The notes below the pieces were generated by a model. The model was not told where the DNA came from. It ran no database searches and saw only the letters and a program-made list of their open reading frames with translations. From Clonostachys chloroleuca (lineage: Eukaryota > Ascomycota > Sordariomycetes > Hypocreales > Bionectriaceae): a stretch of DNA of 64,000 nt. Numbering within the stretch: the stretch's first letter is position 1; each line of letters starts with the position of its first letter. A program made the translations under genes and the position numbers. This document shows positions 61,169-64,000 of the stretch, piece after piece. The DNA lies in assembly GCA_037952775.1 (NCBI GenBank), contig JBANAY010000003.1, positions 2,914,001 to 2,978,000 on the forward strand. The letters are read 5' to 3'.

Positions 61169-63685
61169 TCAACCTGTGTCCTTTACCCACATTGGAGACT
61201 ACTTACTCACCACCGATGATGAAAGTGAGTAAAGGGTCGTGGTGTGCTGGGGTTCCATTGCTGCTTCTCGATCTCTTGAAGATCAACAGCAATGACATAC
61301 TTCTGACTTACTCAGGGCACGACACCCGCCTCCCATGATTTTACTCTTTTAGTCAGTCAACAGAATTCAGCGTGTCGAGGGAACACCTGACCATGGCATA
61401 AAGCCAGACGTAGCTCGATTCAATGTAAGACATGTTTTCTAGGGCTTGCTAGGCTGCGGCTGCGGATGAGAAGGCGTGCATTAGCAGGTGGGGGTGGGAA
61501 CGGGTGGTGGGCAAACATTGCGGCCCTGAATGGCGCTAGGAGGAGGGAGTGGCCATCCCACGCTTCACCGACCTCATGGCGAGACGCCGTAGCATTGGTC
61601 TCATTTTCACATCTGGTGCTAAAACAGGCATGGGGCGAGAGATCTGTGAGCTACCGCAGGCCGTTCGTCCTAGCAATAACGCTCTGGTCTGGTCTGACAA
61701 TGTATTCGGCGAATGTCACCGGCGGCCCAGTTTGAACGCCCCTAATCTGGAGCTAAAAGCCCCGGTCATTGCGGCTCCGCGTTCTGTCAATAACACTAAA
61801 TAGCACTAGACCTTAATCCTCGGGGGGATCAGTGGTCAAGGGGCGCTGGGACCTGGTGTCGGTCAAAGCTGGAACGTCATAAAGATCATGAAGACTAGGT
61901 AGGAATGATAGAATAATGAGACTGTGGTTTCGAGTCACACGTCAGGTCGAGTCATGCTAGGCTCGGACAGCTTCCCCTCCCTCCATCCCCAGACAATCTG
62001 TAATGTATGTATGTGTTTAGGCGCTCTGTAGTCTCTGGGAAGCCACGCGAGCTGGCTGTTTTAGCTTACATTGCTGTTGCCGGATCCCCGGATCGAGAAT
62101 TCGGCTGGAGCCCATGGCTGAATCATCGGGTGGTAAACATGCGAAAGGGCCTTAACGTGTCCCAGAGCAAGGATTCCTTTACTCCGCGCTAGGTACCGGG
62201 CATCTTAGAACACCAGGCCCCGGGATTGACACATTTAATTAGGTACAGATCAGAGGTGCACTATGTCAGGGCTCGCGTGTCAGTGCCTGTAGAAATCGCC
62301 CACAGGGCACGAAGTAAAACCGGGAAAAGGAGGTGCAACTCGTAGTCTAGAGGCAGTGTTAGGGCGGATCTATCTCCAAAGAGTGCGTTGTGGGCAGCAT
62401 GGATGAAGCCAAGTCCACCTCGGGCATGGTTGGCTGCCCCGGATTATCAGTTAGCGGGCCTTGTATTCTTGGAAAATGGGTAGATCCATGTGGTCTTCCC
62501 CAAGGACTACTCGCAGATGTGGCGGTCGATGACTCGAGGGATCGAGATAGTCTCGTCTGCCCAGCTTTGGTGGTGCGAAACACGGTGGCTGCTCAGCTGC
62601 CCCGGATTTCCCCGCAATCTGCATCTTGGAGAGAATGATACGATCCCATAATAATAACAAGATCCCATATTTATGGACGGGCAATGCAGAGAATGCATGG
62701 CCCAGATACCATGATTACGGGGAGTTGAGATGGGTTGCACACATCAGGAAGCAAGTCGTACGATCTTGGATCGCAATATTGTCTGACAATCTAGCCTGCC
62801 ATTGCCTGTTCTGGTCGGTCTGCTAGGCACTGCCCAGGATCACTCCACGTCCCGGCCTGCATTCCATCCTACAATAACTTACAGCCAGGCAGGTGGAAGG
62901 TGAAGCGTGCCCGCTAGATTTCGGCGTGTTAGTCCGTTCAACTGGCAGCCGCAATATGGGGATGGGGCTGGGCTACGCTCCCGCAGCGTTCCCCGCTAGC
63001 CTCCTCGTTGCCGTGGTCGCTGTCCCCAGAGGATGAAGGGATGACGAGCGAGAATGCGGGTGAAGGTAATGGACAGACGTAACAGCCTAATTCACGCAGT
63101 CTCGTTCGTCGACAGAATGGCATCCGAAGTGCAGCGTCCGATATCAGCCGACCCTCCCAGACGAGTTGGGCCATCCTTCTCTCGAACCAGCGCCAGCTAG
63201 GGCCTAAAATGGAGAGAGCCAGCTAATTATTCACTAGAGGTACCTACAGGCACCAGACTCGAGAGGCAACGACCGGGGGGCGTGCAAGGGTACGTACCAC
63301 AACGACATCCCCCAGATTCAGCCCACCCCAGTCTCTGTCCGGGGCCTGGACCCCCCCTCCCTCTAAGGTCCCTCTGTGGAGGGTCACTGGCCGCTGAGCC
63401 AGTAGCGACCTTCGCAATGATGACTGCCCCCAATCCCCTCCCCCAGACCACTTCTCTTTTCTCCAGCGCACATCTGCGAAGCATATTATTTCATCCATCC
63501 CTCTCCCCTCCACCACCTCCCACCCCCTTCCTCTGTCTCTCTCTCACGCGACCTCGAATCTCTCAATCTCCAAGGACGACTTTTCTTTTTTATTTTATTT
63601 GCGACTCAACCAAGGATACCCCTTATCAACTGCGTTCGTCCTTCCAGCGGTTTCAGCCTGCCTAGGAGAAATTCTATAACCCGCC

Positions 63686-63700
63686 ATGGTCTGCTGGTGA
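63686..63700 (+). promoter_or_regulatory. Four-codon upstream open frame before the FacB-like gene
   Basis: ATG GTC TGC TGG TGA in the context ccgccATGg, close to an ideal fungal start context, lies about 190 bases upstream of the main ATG. If it is in the leader it could lower translation of the main frame. An intron in the leader could remove it. Confidence 0.4.
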
Positions 63701-63889
63701 CCTGCGCTACTCTGTGATATCACTCTTTCCTGCTAGAGTCTACCACGCCCGCCCTCACCCAGACCTCGACTTCTTTTCATCAACCTGCCTTAAACACTCA
63801 GCAAGGCACACCATCATCCACCTCATCCGAGCGAACCGCGCCCCTTTTTTTTTTCTTTCCGGGATATCTTTTCCCACCAACCGCCCAAC

Positions 63890-64000
63890 ATGCCTGGCAT
63901 CCTACCCATGAAGGTGATCAAGGTGGGCAACAGTTCACAGAGCCGCATCGCTCAGGCCTGCGACCGTTGCCGTAGTAAGAAGATTAGATGTGATGGAGTC
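63890..64000 (+). CDS. facB: Zn2Cys6 transcription factor, FacB/Cat8-like, 3' part outside the window
   Basis: FacB (yeast Cat8) activates genes for acetate use and gluconeogenesis when glucose is absent. Only the first 37 codons are present. MPGILPMKVIKVG is the N-terminus I associate with FacB orthologues, and AQACDRCRSKKIRCDG is the start of a Zn2Cys6 DNA-binding cluster with three of its six cysteines in the CxxC-x6-C pattern. The rest is cut by the window edge. The large gene-free upstream region and C/T-rich leader fit a strongly regulated transcription factor gene. The class call (Zn2Cys6) is firm; the FacB identity rests on memory of the N-terminus. Confidence 0.75.
   Translation, partial: MPGILPMKVIKVGNSSQSRIAQACDRCRSKKIRCDGV

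Larger units (their letters stand above)
60907..63889 (+). promoter_or_regulatory. About 3 kb gene-free region, probable long promoter and leader of the FacB-like gene
   Basis: No supported gene lies here. The last 400 bp are strongly C/T-rich, as in long fungal leaders. Sequences fitting the CreA site SYGGRG occur, for example CTGGGG at 61247-61252 and CCGGGG near 63270 and 63338; such short matches are expected by chance and are only suggestive. An 11-bp direct repeat lies at 61146-61168. A short upstream open frame is at 63686-63700. Confidence 0.45.

Overview
The window is nuclear DNA of a filamentous ascomycete. Genes are close together on both strands. They carry introns of about 50-120 nt with GT...AG borders and CTAAC-type branch points. 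The proteins look most like those of Eurotiales (Aspergillus/Penicillium relatives); that placement is inference from remembered protein similarity, not from a search. I find 25 protein-coding genes (one cut at each window edge), two tRNA-Val genes and one tRNA-like element. I see no transposon, CRISPR array, secondary-metabolite cluster or viral sequence.

Layout, left to right. 0-6 kb: the 3' part of an amidohydrolase, a tubby-C-terminal-like protein and a poorly preserved membrane-protein gene. 6-25 kb: UTP13, SAD1, a class II eIF4E, LOC1, an alpha/beta hydrolase, MRC1, a head-to-head tRNA-Val pair and MCP2. 25-40 kb: an unrecognised acidic protein, PEX19, UBC9, asparagine synthetase, VDAC porin, a membrane J-protein and a GH47 alpha-mannosidase. 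40-54 kb: UPF1, a plasma-membrane syntaxin, TOM70, ABZ2 and a tRNA-like element with a palindrome in it. 54-64 kb: an F-box/TPR/LRR protein, a YGR210-type GTPase, a SET-domain methyltransferase and, after about 3 kb without genes, the first codons of a Zn2Cys6 regulator resembling FacB/Cat8.

Most genes are housekeeping, and their order suggests no shared pathway. Themes recur: ribosome biogenesis (UTP13, LOC1), RNA processing and surveillance (SAD1, UPF1, eIF4E), and mitochondrial or peroxisomal membranes (TOM70, porin, MCP2, PEX19). Several neighbours are divergent pairs sharing a promoter region.

The most important technical point concerns eight broken reading frames in six otherwise well-conserved genes. 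Each is explained by one missing base inside a G or C run of 5-6. Adding one base per run restores open frames of exact codon multiples in five of the six genes. I read this as homopolymer under-calling in the assembly rather than gene decay. The most interesting biological leads are a perfect GATA-containing palindrome upstream of UTP13, the tRNA-like element split by a 15-bp inverted repeat, a 10-nt microexon, and two stop-free introns of 3n length in the porin gene. I did not find a convincing new multi-gene system.
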